Assembly (NCBI GenBank): GCA_017590115.1
Contig: JAGGNK010010226.1
Location: 3,445,732 to 3,509,731 of the forward strand
Length of the DNA: 64,000 nucleotides
From: Montifringilla adamsi
Taxonomy: Eukaryota > Chordata > Aves > Passeriformes > Passeridae
Direction: 5' to 3'
Of the stretch, positions 38,006-49,110 are shown one piece after another (the stretch's first letter is position 1; every line of letters begins with the position of its first letter). A model generated the notes under the pieces. The model was not told the origin of the DNA. It did no database searches and saw nothing but the letters and a program-made list of their open reading frames with translations. The position numbers and the translations under genes were made by a program.

Positions 38006-39958
38006 CCAAAGCTGAATGGGATATGAGGACAAAGGATGTGATTAGCATGTGATTGCTATAGCTTTTTTTCTATGCAAATTTCAGTGATCAGTGGTAGTCT
38101 TCAAGAGATGTCATTGGGGGATATTTTTTTTTATTTTTCCACAAGAAAGGATTGATAAATAAGTTGCAGGTATGTTCTCAGAATGAAACACATTGCCATT
38201 TTTTAATTATTAAAAACTGATACTATTATGCCATAATGTGTTTCCATATTGTATAGTGAATATTTTCCTCTTTAAGACTCTCCCTTTAAAGACTTGGCAA
38301 GTAAGGTCAGATGCCTCTTAATGGAAATAGAAATGAAAAGCACTACCTCATTGATTTCTTCTCCTCATCCAAAAATGAGATTGGTTTTTTTTAAAACTCT
38401 CTGCCTCATCATGATGATTTCAGATAAGCACCTCCATAATAACAGACTAGTATGGAGAGGTATAATGCTTCATTTCAACTATATTCTACAGTAAGTTTAT
38501 CATAGATTCAATTCACTGCCATGAGACTGGCTACAGTTGCTAAGAGGAACTCTCATTGAAAGAATTCATCAGTGCATGGAAGACAGTGAACCAAATTCAT
38601 CCCTGCTATAAATCATCCAACATTATTGGAACTGTCTTAGGAAAAAAAAAAAGTCCCACTCCATTTATCCATTACTCTACAGAAGGATGCCTTTCATAAA
38701 AGTTATTTTCCTCTTTGTTGCTCTGCTACTTATATATTTCAGTCACTGAGGAGGTAATGTGAATCGTAAAGATAAAGTTGAATATTTGACACCTACTTCA
38801 TTTATGAAGAAGATCTTATGCAAAGGAATATAGCCCTGAGCATTTTGCTCTAACTGACTCATGAGACAAAGTCTAAGCTTTCCCTCAGAGACTTTAAGAT
38901 AAGGGAATGAGAGCAAAACTTTACAAAAACATTAGTTTAGGAAAGTGCTCCCACTCATTTAATAGAAACTACGTTTCTGCAGCAGTTCTGTTACTCATGT
39001 GGCTGAACTGCTCATAAATAACTATTCCTCAAAATGTCACCCTCAATGAGGGAAAATTACTGTTCCTGTACCAGTAATATGTTAACAGGTTTGATGAACA
39101 CTGCAAGCTGAAATAGTTATCTAATCATCCCACTTAAAAGTATTTTTGCCAAAAAGATGCAGTTCTTGAATTGTTTCTGATAGCTTGCTCGTCATCTTGG
39201 AAAGGGCAAGTTATAACAGAGTTTTTCATTCCTTGCACAAACAAAGTTAGCCAGAAGCTAAACTCAGGGTGAAATACTTCGTGGTGAGTAGGAGAAAGGC
39301 AATTGGTTCCTATTTACTTTGTTCTTAATAATAACAGTGAAAAATAAAATGGACAGAGGGGGAAAGACTGCTCTGATGTGTAAGACAGTGCTAATAATCC
39401 AAGTAGTTCTTCAGTAGACTTAATATAGGTCTATGTCACATTTTGAAATACTTTTAAATTGTGTACGTCTCTAAATTAAGGCTGCTTTTATTGATTAGAA
39501 ATACTTAGCATAAGAAAGGGCTAAGTATTCATGTCTGTTGTTGTGTTACTCTGTTCCCTAAACTAATGGCAGTTAAGAACATTTTATTCACTTTGAAATT
39601 TTACTTTTATTTACTATTCCCCTTTGATACACAACTTTATACTTACAGAAATCTGTCAGTCATGAAGCACTCAAAAACTGTCAGAATAAGAGCAAAAAGA
39701 CAGTGAGTCTTTTTAAAATACACTTGTATGCTATGTAAGGCAAAAGTTTAATTAGCATTTTGCAGTTTGGATTAGTGATGTATTGACAGCACACTGATTA
39801 CACACCGAGGAAGAGCTCTCATTTTTGCTTCAGCATCCAGCCAGCCTGACTCCTGCTTTTGCACAGCATAAAGCACAAATCCATCCATTCAGCAATATTT
39901 CAACCTGACATTTTCCATTCTAATGGAATGAACCGACTTTATTCTTTAAGAAATACAT
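38006..39958. other. AT-rich unique sequence
   Basis: No gene or known element. A short palindrome TTCCATT-CT-AATGGAA lies at about 39913-39928, just left of the hairpin that follows. Confidence 0.45.
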
Positions 39959-40001
39959 CATTGAAAATTAACTGCCTAAATCGGCAATTAGATTTTCAAT
40001 G
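39959..40001. repeat. Imperfect inverted repeat containing CAATTAG core
   Basis: CATTGAAAATTAACTGCC (39959-39976) pairs, with an internal mismatch and a one-base length difference, with GGCAATTAGATTTTCAATG (39983-40001) around the six-base spacer TAAATC. The outer nine pairs and the inner GGC/GCC pairs are intact. Both arms hold ATTA-type homeodomain cores, so it could be a paired factor site in a regulatory element. Confidence 0.75.
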
Positions 40002-41046
40002 GTAGAAAATAATCTCTAATATTCATACAAGATTTCTTCTTTCCCCTCCCCTTCCTTCTGACATGCTGTGTACTTTATCCTGTAGAGGGTGCAGTACACA
40101 AGAGTTTAGGTGAGTATTCAAGGAAAAAGTGGACATCAGCCCTGAGAAACCTGTGTGGGACGTTTTGTAATCAAATGTGATTGATGCAGCAGTGACCTTC
40201 CCAGTGTTCAGCCCTGCTACTGAACACTCTTGCTCTTTCTGTCAATCTGGGTTCAGTTAGAGCTGCCAGAAAGCCACTTGGAAAATCTGTTACACAGAAG
40301 GAGAACTTGGAGGACCCAGGGTGACATAAGGCAAAGCCTTTGTCAATAAACTCACCTTACCTCCATCAACATTAAATGGTTCCTTTTGGCTATTTTGTGC
40401 AAAATATGTATTCAAATGCTTTGCTGAAACACAGCCTTATTGCTTGCTTCTTTTGAAGGCAGGATCTACTGAAGACATAAAAATCTGGCACTGGAGATTC
40501 AGATTTCATAGGATTTGATGTTACTCTATTTTTTTTTCTCACCCCAAGGGGGGAAAAAAAAAATATCTAAGATGCCATATAAATTCAATTCATCAGAGAA
40601 AGTCTCTAACACAAATGAATCTTGTCCTGCAAGCTTAAGGGAATGGAGGTAATTATTCCATCTTTAGAAGGTCTGAATAATTTTATCACCCAGCTGGAAA
40701 GCAAAAGGAATATAGGAAAGTTGGCTAAAGTGAACTGAGGGGAAAATTTATTTTGAATGACAATGCCATCCAAATGACAATACATATTTAGCTGCAGTTT
40801 CATCCAAGCTTCTCTCAAGAGAATTGGAAATCTCATGGTGATTAAAATAAACCTTAGATTAGACAACATTCATGATTGGTTTTTCTCTGACACGAGAAAA
40901 TGTAAACAGTCCTACAGCAAATATTTTAACTGGTAGTAGTCCAGAGTGACAGAAGTGATTAAAAAAATAATTCTAGTACCATAATGTTTGCTGGAGTACT
41001 TAGTGATGTTTGAGTGCTGCATAAGAGAGTCATCACATTGCCTCAG
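40002..41046. other. AT-rich unique sequence
   Basis: A GGGGGGAAAAAAAAA-type junction lies near 40549-40562. No gene is recognised. Confidence 0.45.
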
Positions 41047-41071
41047 CTCATCCAAAGCATTGTTGGATGAG
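41047..41071. repeat. Perfect 9-bp inverted repeat, 7-nt loop
   Basis: CTCATCCAA (41047-41055) and TTGGATGAG (41063-41071) are exact reverse complements around AGCATTG. It is a stable short hairpin with no assigned role. Confidence 0.75.
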
Positions 41072-42387
41072 TGGGGTGGAATATATTGAAATGTTGATCA
41101 TGTCACATGTTAGCAAGCTGCGTATTGACAAGCAGCTTCCATACTCAAGGTGTTGATTTTGATTTCTTGTTAAGCCCTCCCAGTGATTTGTGACTAATCT
41201 ATATCTAATTTAAAGTATTCAATAGAATCTCCCGCATCTCTATTTTGAAGGCCATCTTCTTTGATAGAAATGCTTCTGAACTTTATTACCCCCTGATTAC
41301 AGTTAAGCATGTTGTGCACAAGCCTTGAGAGAGCTTGTCTAACGACTCCTAATTAGTTTGATAGCCAGTCCTATTAGAAAGTCCACAACATTTTCTTCCC
41401 CACCCATTAGTTTTATGCTCTGTGACTGCTTCATGGGAATTACAACATGAGAAATTGCAAAACAAGCGTTAAGATGAAATTGAATAACATTATTTACTTG
41501 TGATTGCAACTGTAATTGTTTAAGTATTAGCAACATGCAGTCTTCAAAAGCCTGACTCTCAGTTCCTGGTTTGATGTCATGATTGCCTCACCTTGGGAGT
41601 GTGGCACCAATTTTAACATCTCTATTTCTCTCATTATTGAATGCGGCTTTGATTAATGTGAATGGCATTGGCCAGGATGCAGAAAAACTCAGCTCTTCTT
41701 AGAAAAGCTGCAAATTTGCCTCTAAAATCCTAAAAAAGCTTTGTTTGTAAGGAAAAAAAAAAGTCTTTTAAAGCAAAATTTTTCACAAGACTAACGTTTA
41801 TATAAACCATCATCAAATTAAAATTATAATAACAATAGCAATAAAAATAAAATATTGAGAGATATAAAAATATTATAAAAATAGCCTTTCCCCACAGTTT
41901 TTGGCAAGATGAGGAAAACATTTGAAAAAGAGCAAGTATCTTCTCCCTCCCTTTTGTTTGGAATAAAGATTTGAATGACAGAAATTAAGGAAAACCATGG
42001 AGATGAGGAACTGTGGCCCCTCAAGCTGGATGGCGTGGCCACTGATCATGATGTGAGTGTCTGGGAGGGGCTCGATTCAGAATACAGCCCTGAATTTACA
42101 TTCAGAAGGTGAATCTGTCTCTTCAGCATGCTGAATAGGGATGGATGAGAGCAGGGGCTGGGATCCCTTAATCTCTCACTTCTGCCTGCTGAGAGCTACC
42201 AGATCGGAGCCTGTCTTCCCCCAGCAAACAGCAATTGTTTTATTCAAAGTGAAGCAGAGTCACAGAGCAGCACTGGCAGCACTCACCTGCTGCTTGGCTT
42301 CACTCCTGCAAGAAGCCTTGAGTCCATCCCCCTAACTGGAAAGGGAAGAGGGAAATGAAAGCAGTCCCTTGAAGCTCTAAGCTTGAC
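41072..42387. other. Unique sequence, GC-richer after 42000
   Basis: From about 42000 to 42340 the composition rises and short frames appear on both strands. No exon borders or recognisable peptide are present. Confidence 0.4.
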
Positions 42388-42407
42388 TTTTTTTTTTTTT
42401 TTTTTTT
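42388..42407. repeat. Poly-T run, 20 T
   Basis: Twenty T followed by CTTTTTGTTTTGTTTC, a short T/G-rich continuation. Confidence 0.9.
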
Positions 42408-42940
42408 CTTTTTGTTTTGTTTCAGTTTTACCATGTGGCCTGGTAGGGGAGTGATTTGCAAGCAAACCTTCGAGGCTTGCTGAGGCTTAGATGTGAAAAC
42501 AGTGCCATAAGTCACCTAAGAAAATATCAAGTAACAAAAAACATTGGATGCTTATACGACTTAATAGAGATTTCTCCAGCATAAAGCTGTGAATGCATTA
42601 CAATTTGAGCACATACACTTAGGCAGCTCTATGCAACAAAAGACTGAACTCATTGCAAATCTTAAACAGAGTGCCTCTGAGCACAATTTGATATATTAGA
42701 TCCTGATGATAAACTGATGAGCAGGGGGATACAGACGGTCAAGTTCTTACTCACAAAACCAAGAGAGAAAAAAAATCCCAAAAATGTATTACTATTTTGT
42801 TCCTAAGCAGTACATATAACATTTTATCAATTTAAAAATACCTTAAATTTTCATATAAAGTGGCGGTTTTAATAAGGTGTTAGAATGTTGACTAGAGTAA
42901 AGCAAAGTATTTGTTAAAATGGTAATTGATTCCTTTGGGG
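42408..42940. other. Unique sequence
   Basis: Nothing recognisable apart from AT-rich DNA. Confidence 0.4.
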
Positions 42941-43090
42941 AAAAAAACCACCAAACAAAAACCAAACAAAAACAAAATTAAAAAAAACCAAAAACAAAAC
43001 CAAACCAAAACAAAACAAAACAAAAAAACACAAAAAAAACCAAACCAAAACAAAAACAAACAAAAAAAATCCCAAAAAACCCCACCAGAA
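42941..43090. repeat. C/A-rich low-complexity tract
   Basis: About 150 bases consist almost only of A and C, built from CAAAA, CCAAA and AAAAAC units in irregular order, with very few T or G. The 85-codon Lys/Gln/Asn-rich plus frame and the Phe/Val/Cys-rich minus frame over it are artefacts. Confidence 0.95.
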
Positions 43091-43553
43091 CCAAGGAGTC
43101 CATGTACCTTAGGAGCATGTTCAGTATTTCTGTGTATGAGCCACAGTAAGAGGATTCACATGAAGTCACAGAGGAAGCTTTAAAGCCTTGTGTTCCAAGT
43201 GACATTCCCTCAGGGGACTGCCAGTTCCTGCTGGAGAAGTGAGGATATATGAGAAGCTCTACAATAATCTTAGTAGCTGTCTAAAGTTAGCTGTGTAATA
43301 TATTCTTCATAATGTATTTTGCAAACTGTTCCCAAAAGTAAGCAGAGGTTTTTGCTTTGCTGAATAAAATTACATTATTTTTGTAATTTTCTTTTCTTTT
43401 CCCATATTCGTTCATGATTAATTATTTTTGAGGAAAATACCCATGATGCCTCAGAGAAGGTAACACTTATTTCTGTGAAGAGAGGAAGCAGAAAGCTCCC
43501 AGACTCCACAAAGGGCATATTAAATGTTGCAGTTAAACCTGTTCAATGCAAGT
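43091..43553. other. Unique sequence left of the LTR
   Basis: No gene. CAGAGAAGGTAACA near 43452 resembles a splice donor, but no acceptor at exon distance precedes it. Confidence 0.4.
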
Positions 43554-43880
43554 TGTGGTGGATTGACCCTGGCTGGATGCCAGGCATCCACCAAAGCCTC
43601 TCCATCACTCCCCTCCACAGCTGGACATGGGAGAGAAATTATCACAAAATGTTCATGGGTTGAGATAAGGACAGAGAGAGATCATTTGCCAGATACTGTC
43701 ATGGGCAAACCAGACTCAAATTAGAGATATTAATTGAATTTATTGCTAGCAAAATTAGAGCAGGATAAAAATAAGACCTTAAAACCACTTTCCCCCCCAC
43801 TCCCCTTCCATTCCTTCCCTGTTCTACCTCCTGCTGTCCAGCAGCACAGGGAGATGGGAATGGGGATTACAGCCCCATTA
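43554..43880 (-). mobile_element. Solo ERV-type LTR fragment, reverse orientation
   Basis: The block starts with TGTGGTGGATTGACCCTGGC and continues with GGATGCCAGGCATCCACCAA, a CTCCCCTCCACAGCTGGACA stretch and GAGATAAGGACAGAGAGAGA. It then has an AATTGAATTTATTGC stretch whose reverse complement holds AATAAA. These match, in order, the R/U5 part of a common avian ERV LTR read backwards, so the LTR's 3' end is at 43554 and its poly-A signal is near 43740. Similarity fades after about 43880, so the promoter-proximal U3 part is lost or too diverged. No retroviral gene lies on either side. Family placement (ERVL-like) is from memory and uncertain. Confidence 0.7.
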
Positions 43881-44240
43881 CAGTTTGGAGTTGGTAAACC
43901 AAATACATAAAATAAAAGGGAAAATGGGGAAAACAATTATTGCAGCAATTTCCTATATTATTCTATTCTCATTTTCCTTCTAGTGTTTCTTCCACTTACT
44001 GATCTACTGGATAAACAGAAATCTACAGGGTTAAAAAAATAGAGTAAGGTAAATAAAAGGAAAAAATAAAATAGTTCTGTACTTTGGGCAAGCAGTGGTT
44101 TCAGTACTCCTAGGCTAAGGAAGTTGCTTGGTTTAAAAGCTAGAAATTCTCAGGAGTTCATCTCTCAGGTGAACTGAGAAAGGGTTTTCACAAGGCAAAT
44201 ATTGAATATTCAGGACATGAAAGGGGCCCATCAACTTACA
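43881..44240. other. AT-rich sequence between the LTR relic and the GC-rich unit
   Basis: No gene. It may be diverged or inserted LTR sequence, but I cannot match it. It includes A-rich stretches at 44030-44075. Confidence 0.35.
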
Positions 44241-44690
44241 GGACACTCACTGTCCTTCCCTCCCAGTCCTTCCCTCCCAGTGCCCACTGCTTCTGAGGGC
44301 TTGTCCAGGCACACACTTCCACTGACTTGCTTGTCTCAGGACATTCCTTCTGGGAAAGTGCTGGTGTCCCCCGGCAGCCAGAGCCAGGTCACTCAACTTC
44401 AGGCACTCAGCTTCAAGGAGACAGTTCTTGTTGTCCAGCTGGACCACATCTCCAGCACCAGCTCCAGGGAGGGAAACTGCCAGGAACAGGAGAACACCGC
44501 ACTGTGCAGTGACCTTACTGTCACAAAACGTGAGGGCAGAAGACGCCAGGAGAAATAAGGTTTTGTAAAAGGTCATATATCCTCTTCTGGGTGTAGTAGA
44601 TGTGTCTGCTAAAAATTGTTTGCCTGTAGTAGCTCGTGAATTTTCAGCAAGCGCAACCATTCTGCACAGCTCTGACATTTATACTACAGC
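44241..44690 (-). other. Unidentified GC-richer unit with a 143-codon minus frame, possibly LTR-derived
   Basis: Composition is much richer in G+C than in the flanks. A minus-strand frame from 44678 down to 44247 (143 codons) spans nearly the whole unit, and a 118-codon plus frame overlaps it. The minus peptide has a hydrophobic stretch at roughly residues 40-75 that could read as a signal or membrane segment, and no domain I recognise. TATAAATG just before the minus start would be a TATA-like box overlapping the ATG. A 14-base motif (TCCTTCCCTCCCAG) is tandemly duplicated at 44253-44280. The position next to an LTR fragment suggests a second ERV-derived piece. I do not call a gene. Confidence 0.35.
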
Positions 44691-44980
44691 TTCGTAAGAG
44701 AATTTAAAGCCAGACCAATTAGGCCATGTCTGGATTTGCCAGTGTCTTAACCTAACCCCACTGTTCTATCTGAAGGAAGTGTTAAGACTGTGTTAAGACT
44801 CTATATTTTCTTAGAAGCAGTATAGACTTGGATAGCTTAAAAACAGAAAATAATTTCTCAATTTCTCCAGGATTTCTAGGTTCCCCATGTCCCTTTTGCT
44901 ACTGAACTGCTGGGTTAATGGAATTTCTTCTCTGCTGAGATGCAGCAGTCCTAGACATAAGAGCCCTGCCTTCCGTACTA
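44691..44980. other. Unique sequence
   Basis: A short direct duplication, GTGTTAAGACT twice near 44779-44800, is the only structure seen. Confidence 0.4.
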
Positions 44981-45020
44981 TCCATCCATCCATCCATCCA
45001 TCCATCCATCCATCCATCCA
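44981..45020. repeat. Perfect (TCCA)10 microsatellite
   Basis: Ten uninterrupted TCCA units, flanked by CGTACTA and TGCAATTA. The Trp-Met-Asp-Gly repeats seen in minus-strand frames over it are its translation and not a protein. Confidence 0.98.
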
Positions 45021-45963
45021 TGCAATTATCTGAAATTTCAAAGACAAAAGTACAAACTTTGCAGGAAGTTAGAATATTACGAAGATTTTCCTTAATATGT
45101 ATCTGGTATAAAATATCAAGGGGGTGGTGGTAACCGATTTTCTTGTCTCTAGGAATTGTATTATGAAAGAATGAGATTGCTGGTATCTCCCTTGGGATTG
45201 TCCCAGTTTGTAGCATGCTCATGGCATTGTGCTGAGCATGTGTTCTGTGGATCATCTGGAGAATTAGGAGAGACAGAATGGCTGAGATATTTAGGAACTG
45301 GAAAATTTAAAATGTTAACACAAATGTATTATGCAGAGATTTAACCATTTCATTCATTTCCTACCATTTTCCTCATTTTTCTCTCTGTCTGTCTCCAAAC
45401 ATTTTCTTATAAAAATGGAAGTGCAGTACTTTTCATGGTTTTGCTTGGATTTTACTGACAGATAAGTGTGTGTTGTGCATTGGTCTGGCTCAGTGCCAGA
45501 GCAATAGTGATTTCCAATGCCAAACTGCAGCACAAGCCTATTTTGAATGACAGAGTAAAGTGTGTGTAGGGATGTGAAAACAGGTGGTCTGAAATGTCTG
45601 GTATCAACAGAGCATCTGGTCACTGGAGTGTGACTGCACAGTACTTTGTACTCCTAATCTAGAGTGGTACCAGCAGTCAGTGAAGAAACTGGCGTCTTTT
45701 CCAAACCTATCATTTTGTAACCTGTCCTGAGAACATAAATAGCTAAAAATACTCCAGCCAGTCTATAACTTCTTTACTTAATCTGTATTCCTTAAATGGC
45801 TAGAAATCAGATTATCTTCCAGTATGCCAGAATATTTGTACAATTGGGCTTTGCTTTCTTTTGTAAAGACACACAGCTATTACAAAACATTTCAATATTT
45901 TTAAATCTCTTTGTTCACTTATAACTAACTAAATAAACATGCTTTTATCTCTGCATAATGTTG
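45021..45963. other. Unique sequence
   Basis: No gene or repeat family. Overlapping frames of 62-118 codons have no recognisable features. Confidence 0.45.
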
Positions 45964-46026
45964 CCAGCTCTATTAATATTAAGCATATTAAATCCAGCTC
46001 TATTAATATTAAGCATATTAAATCCA
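45964..46026. repeat. Perfect two-copy 30-bp tandem duplication
   Basis: The 30-base unit starting CCAGCTCTATTAATATTAAG occurs at 45964-45993 and again at 45994-46023 without a mismatch, and three further bases (CCA) continue the period. Perfect identity implies a recent event or assembly error. Confidence 0.95.
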
Positions 46027-46632
46027 TAAAATTGTTACAATATCCTTTGAGGGTGAATATCCTTTCTCTCTTTGCAGTCAAATTCTTGTTAATAACAATT
46101 TATCAGCAGTTTTAAAAGAGTAAAGAAGTAAAGGTTTGAAAACACAAGAGTTTATCACACACTGAAAGATGATAAATAGGCCATGGTTTAAGCTAGCAAT
46201 ACTTTTCAGTCAGGTTTTCATTAATAATATTTTCCTTTAGACTTTTCTACCAACATCTGTGTAAGGGAGATTTTTGGTTTACTATAAGGGTAAGAAGGAC
46301 TGATGAGGAAGTCTATCATGTTCTCTGCATTTAAGATTCCAGGGTATCCCTATCCACATTGAATACAGACCCAAAAAGATTGAAAAACACCCAAAACACT
46401 CAAACAAAAAAGTCTCAAATAATTGATCAGACAAATTCCATTTTACATTCTTAGATGTCTTCTGTTACTCTGAGGACAAAGTCAGTTTTGTTATTTCTAA
46501 TCACTGTTTGCACAAGAATACAGCACTTGTGAGGACTGTCCAGAACAGAAAAATTGTGCTAGCACCATTCATTTGCCCTTGTAAACAAATTATAGTAATA
46601 TCAGGGTGGTACCTGATGAATATGTATCTTGC
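46027..46632. other. AT-rich unique sequence
   Basis: Nothing recognisable. Confidence 0.4.
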
Positions 46633-46648
46633 AAAAAAAAAAAAAAAA
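46633..46648. repeat. Poly-A run, 16 A
   Basis: Sixteen uninterrupted A, with no retroposon body next to it. Confidence 0.9.
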
Positions 46649-46935
46649 TCATAGACACACCATTATCAGAAATTCCTTTCTGTTCATGGAAAGGAAAATT
46701 ATTCTATAAAATATGGCCACTGATTGTATAACCTCTGATTGCAGAGATCATTGATTTTCATTGTGCAAAGCTGAAGACCTTCCCCTTAAATTTCAGAGAT
46801 TGTTAAAGGAGATCCTGTACAGCTGTTTGCTATAACCATATAACCTGTCCAACCAGTGGACTGAATTCTCCTGTCTACCACATATTGTAATTCCCAAGGC
46901 ACTGGTCCAATGTGTTTAATAAATGAAGAAATCAT
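46649..46935. other. Unique sequence
   Basis: Nothing recognisable. Confidence 0.4.
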
Positions 46936-47033
46936 CAACAAAACCCAAAAAAAGCCCCAACCCCCAAAAAAACCCTACAACCCCTAAACCAAGCAACCAA
47001 AAAAAAAAAAAAAAAAAAAACAACCCACCAAAT
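46936..47033. repeat. C/A-rich tract with poly-A22
   Basis: Composed almost only of A and C on the plus strand: C runs of 3 to 5 separated by A runs, a single CCCTAAACC, then 22 A at 46999-47020. The C runs make a G-quadruplex motif on the minus strand, listed separately. Confidence 0.92.
46955..46984 (-). other. G-quadruplex motif on the minus strand
   Basis: Plus-strand C runs at 46955-46958 (4), 46961-46965 (5), 46973-46975 (3) and 46981-46984 (4) have spacers of 2, 7 and 5 bases. On the minus strand this satisfies the usual rule of four runs of at least three G with loops of one to seven. It is the only motif I found that meets the rule. Confidence 0.8.
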
Positions 47034-48283
47034 AATTTGGGGTAACACAATACTGTTTCAGTAATTCAATACTGTTTGCGGTATTATAAGTTCATATTTG
47101 TTAGGTGTTATAAATACTTAAGTGGAAAGAGAAGACAGATGCTAACCTGTCTTCAATAATGGGCAGGATAGAGATGAGAGCTCAATTCCAGTCAGCTTAA
47201 AATATTACAAAGACATAAGCAACATTTAATTTCTGTTACAATTTGAGCTCCTATGAACCCTGAAGCAAAGCAGAATGTGAGAAACAGAGGGTTTCCAGGC
47301 AGACAAAACTACATTTCTGTCTTTCATTCCAAAATGCTCTTAGGCTGGATTTTAAAATACCATGCCTTGTTTTTGAGATCTCGCTAAGGAATACCTGTCA
47401 GCGTTTAGAATTCAGCCTTTTAAGCTGGTACAGCATATAGGTGTGTGCTCTCCCTCCATCAAATAGCTTTGAAATACCAAAGGTCATTGCCTGCTCTAGT
47501 ACCAGAACTCCTGTAACATGCTGGGGTGTCTCAGGTACCTCTGTGTGCTCATGTTAGCTTTTTAATGGTGACAGCTTCATGGAGAAATGACTGCTGGAAT
47601 GAGGTGTTTCAGGCATTGTCCCTTCTCTCTGACCGAGGAAGATTTTCAGGCTTTTTACTTGGAAGTTTCAGCTATTTTTAAAATGAAGGCTGTCTTCTTG
47701 TTAATGCAGTGCTATTGACATGACAATTATAAATCATGCAGGAAGAGCGTCACCAAGACAGGATAGCAGCAGTGAAAATAAAGACAAGTGTGAGTCAATT
47801 TACAAAATACATCTCCATTTCTGAAAATCCACTGAAATCCAGTAACACACTGGATTCAGAAATTACATGTTCTGATAGAACTCTAAAAAAGTCGTTATTT
47901 TAGGTCAGTTTAAAAGACTTTTTTTCCCTCTTTGCACTGTCTTAATGACAGCAGGAAGCATGAAATGTGAGCCAGGGATGGAGAACTGTGTGCAATACAG
48001 GTCTGGTGTGCTCCTTGCTATAGGTAATTTTTAGGCTGTTCATAATAACAATAATTTCAAAATAAAAACAGTTACTTGCTAAGTTTTCTCCAAAATTTAG
48101 TCTAAAGTTTATTTTCATTGCTTTAAGATAAAAAATAGATTACTTACAATACCAATTAACTAGAAACAGCCTTTCATAGAAGGAATGAGGGAAGTAAATT
48201 GTGAGCAGTTACTATAACAATTAACTGAAACATTAGGGCATTTTGAAAGGCTTTTGAAGGGGCCAGTGATGAGTAAGGCATTT
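47034..48283. other. Unique sequence
   Basis: No gene, RNA or repeat is recognised in about 1.2 kb. Confidence 0.45.
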
Positions 48284-48480
48284 CTCAGGGGCAGTATTGA
48301 GCCCTCAGCTGTTTAACATCTTTATCAAAGCTCTGTGGGCAGCAGGTCAAGGAAGGTGATCCCACCCTTCTACTCTGCTCTTGTGAGACCCCACCTGGAA
48401 TGCTGCACTCAGCTCTGGGGTCCCCAACATAAAGCATGGACCCATTAGAACAAGTCCAGGGGAGCTAAACCATTCCAGGA
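48284..48480 (+). mobile_element. CR1-type LINE relic with internal deletion, forward orientation
   Basis: The left part (about 48284-48335) resembles CR1 ORF2 around the reverse-transcriptase region: GGGGCAGTATTGAGCCC, then CTGTTTAACATCTTTATCAA. The right part (about 48340-48480) matches the end of ORF2: a GTGATCCCACCCTTCTACTC stretch, CTTGTGAGACCCCACCTGGA, then CAGCTCTGGGGTCCCCAAC. In an intact element these two parts are separated by several hundred bases, so an internal deletion joined them near 48336. Both ends are truncated and the reading frame is broken. This copy points the opposite way to the other two CR1 relics. Confidence 0.88.
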
Positions 48481-49110
48481 TTCTACTAAAACAAGACTGC
48501 TAGATGATGTATTTTAAATATCTGAATGGGTCTGAGTTTGTTTGTTTGGTTTTTTTAAAATTTTTTAAACGTATACAAATATATTTCCTTGCCTTTTAAA
48601 ACAACATATCATCTCTAATATACTTCAGTGCTCAAGCCAAGATCTTACGTTGTTTTAAAATATTCTTCATTATTTTTTTCTGGAGCTGTGTTATGAATTG
48701 CATCTTTCATAGAAATGTAACAGCCAGAGTAATAAGTCTGGAACCAGAATTCATTTTACCTTCTAAATTAGACTTTTATAATAAATGGTAAATTGAAATG
48801 CCATTACAAAAAGGTTACCATCTTTTATTACATGAAGTTAAGAACTTAAATTTTACTAATGGTGCAATTTTCTCTGTAATTCATCTTTTACTTAATAGCA
48901 TATAATTGTTTAAATAACATTTTAGTCCCTGTAAAAAGAAGGTACTGTTAGCAAGGAAAGTCTGACTATTAGGCAGCTTAAGAAAAGCTCAGAGTCGTCT
49001 TTTTCAGATATTCAGATATGTTACTTTTAATTTCATTAAGCCACAAGAGCATATAATTTTCTACACCAACAACTGATTTTTATTCTGGCTGATGACCTCA
49101 ATCTTTCATT
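48481..49110. other. AT-rich unique sequence
   Basis: A TTTGTTTGTTTGG patch lies near 48537, followed by T-rich DNA. No gene is recognised. Confidence 0.45.

Noticed and set aside
43786..43820. G-quadruplex on the minus strand of the LTR
   Set aside because: C7 and C4 runs are present, but the next qualifying run is more than seven bases away.
44811..45255. Trp-Met-Asp-Gly repeat protein on the minus strand
   Set aside because: Direct translation of the (TCCA)10 microsatellite in two frames.
46981..46989. Telomere-like CCCCTAAAC
   Set aside because: A single unit in a general C/A tract; no tandem array.
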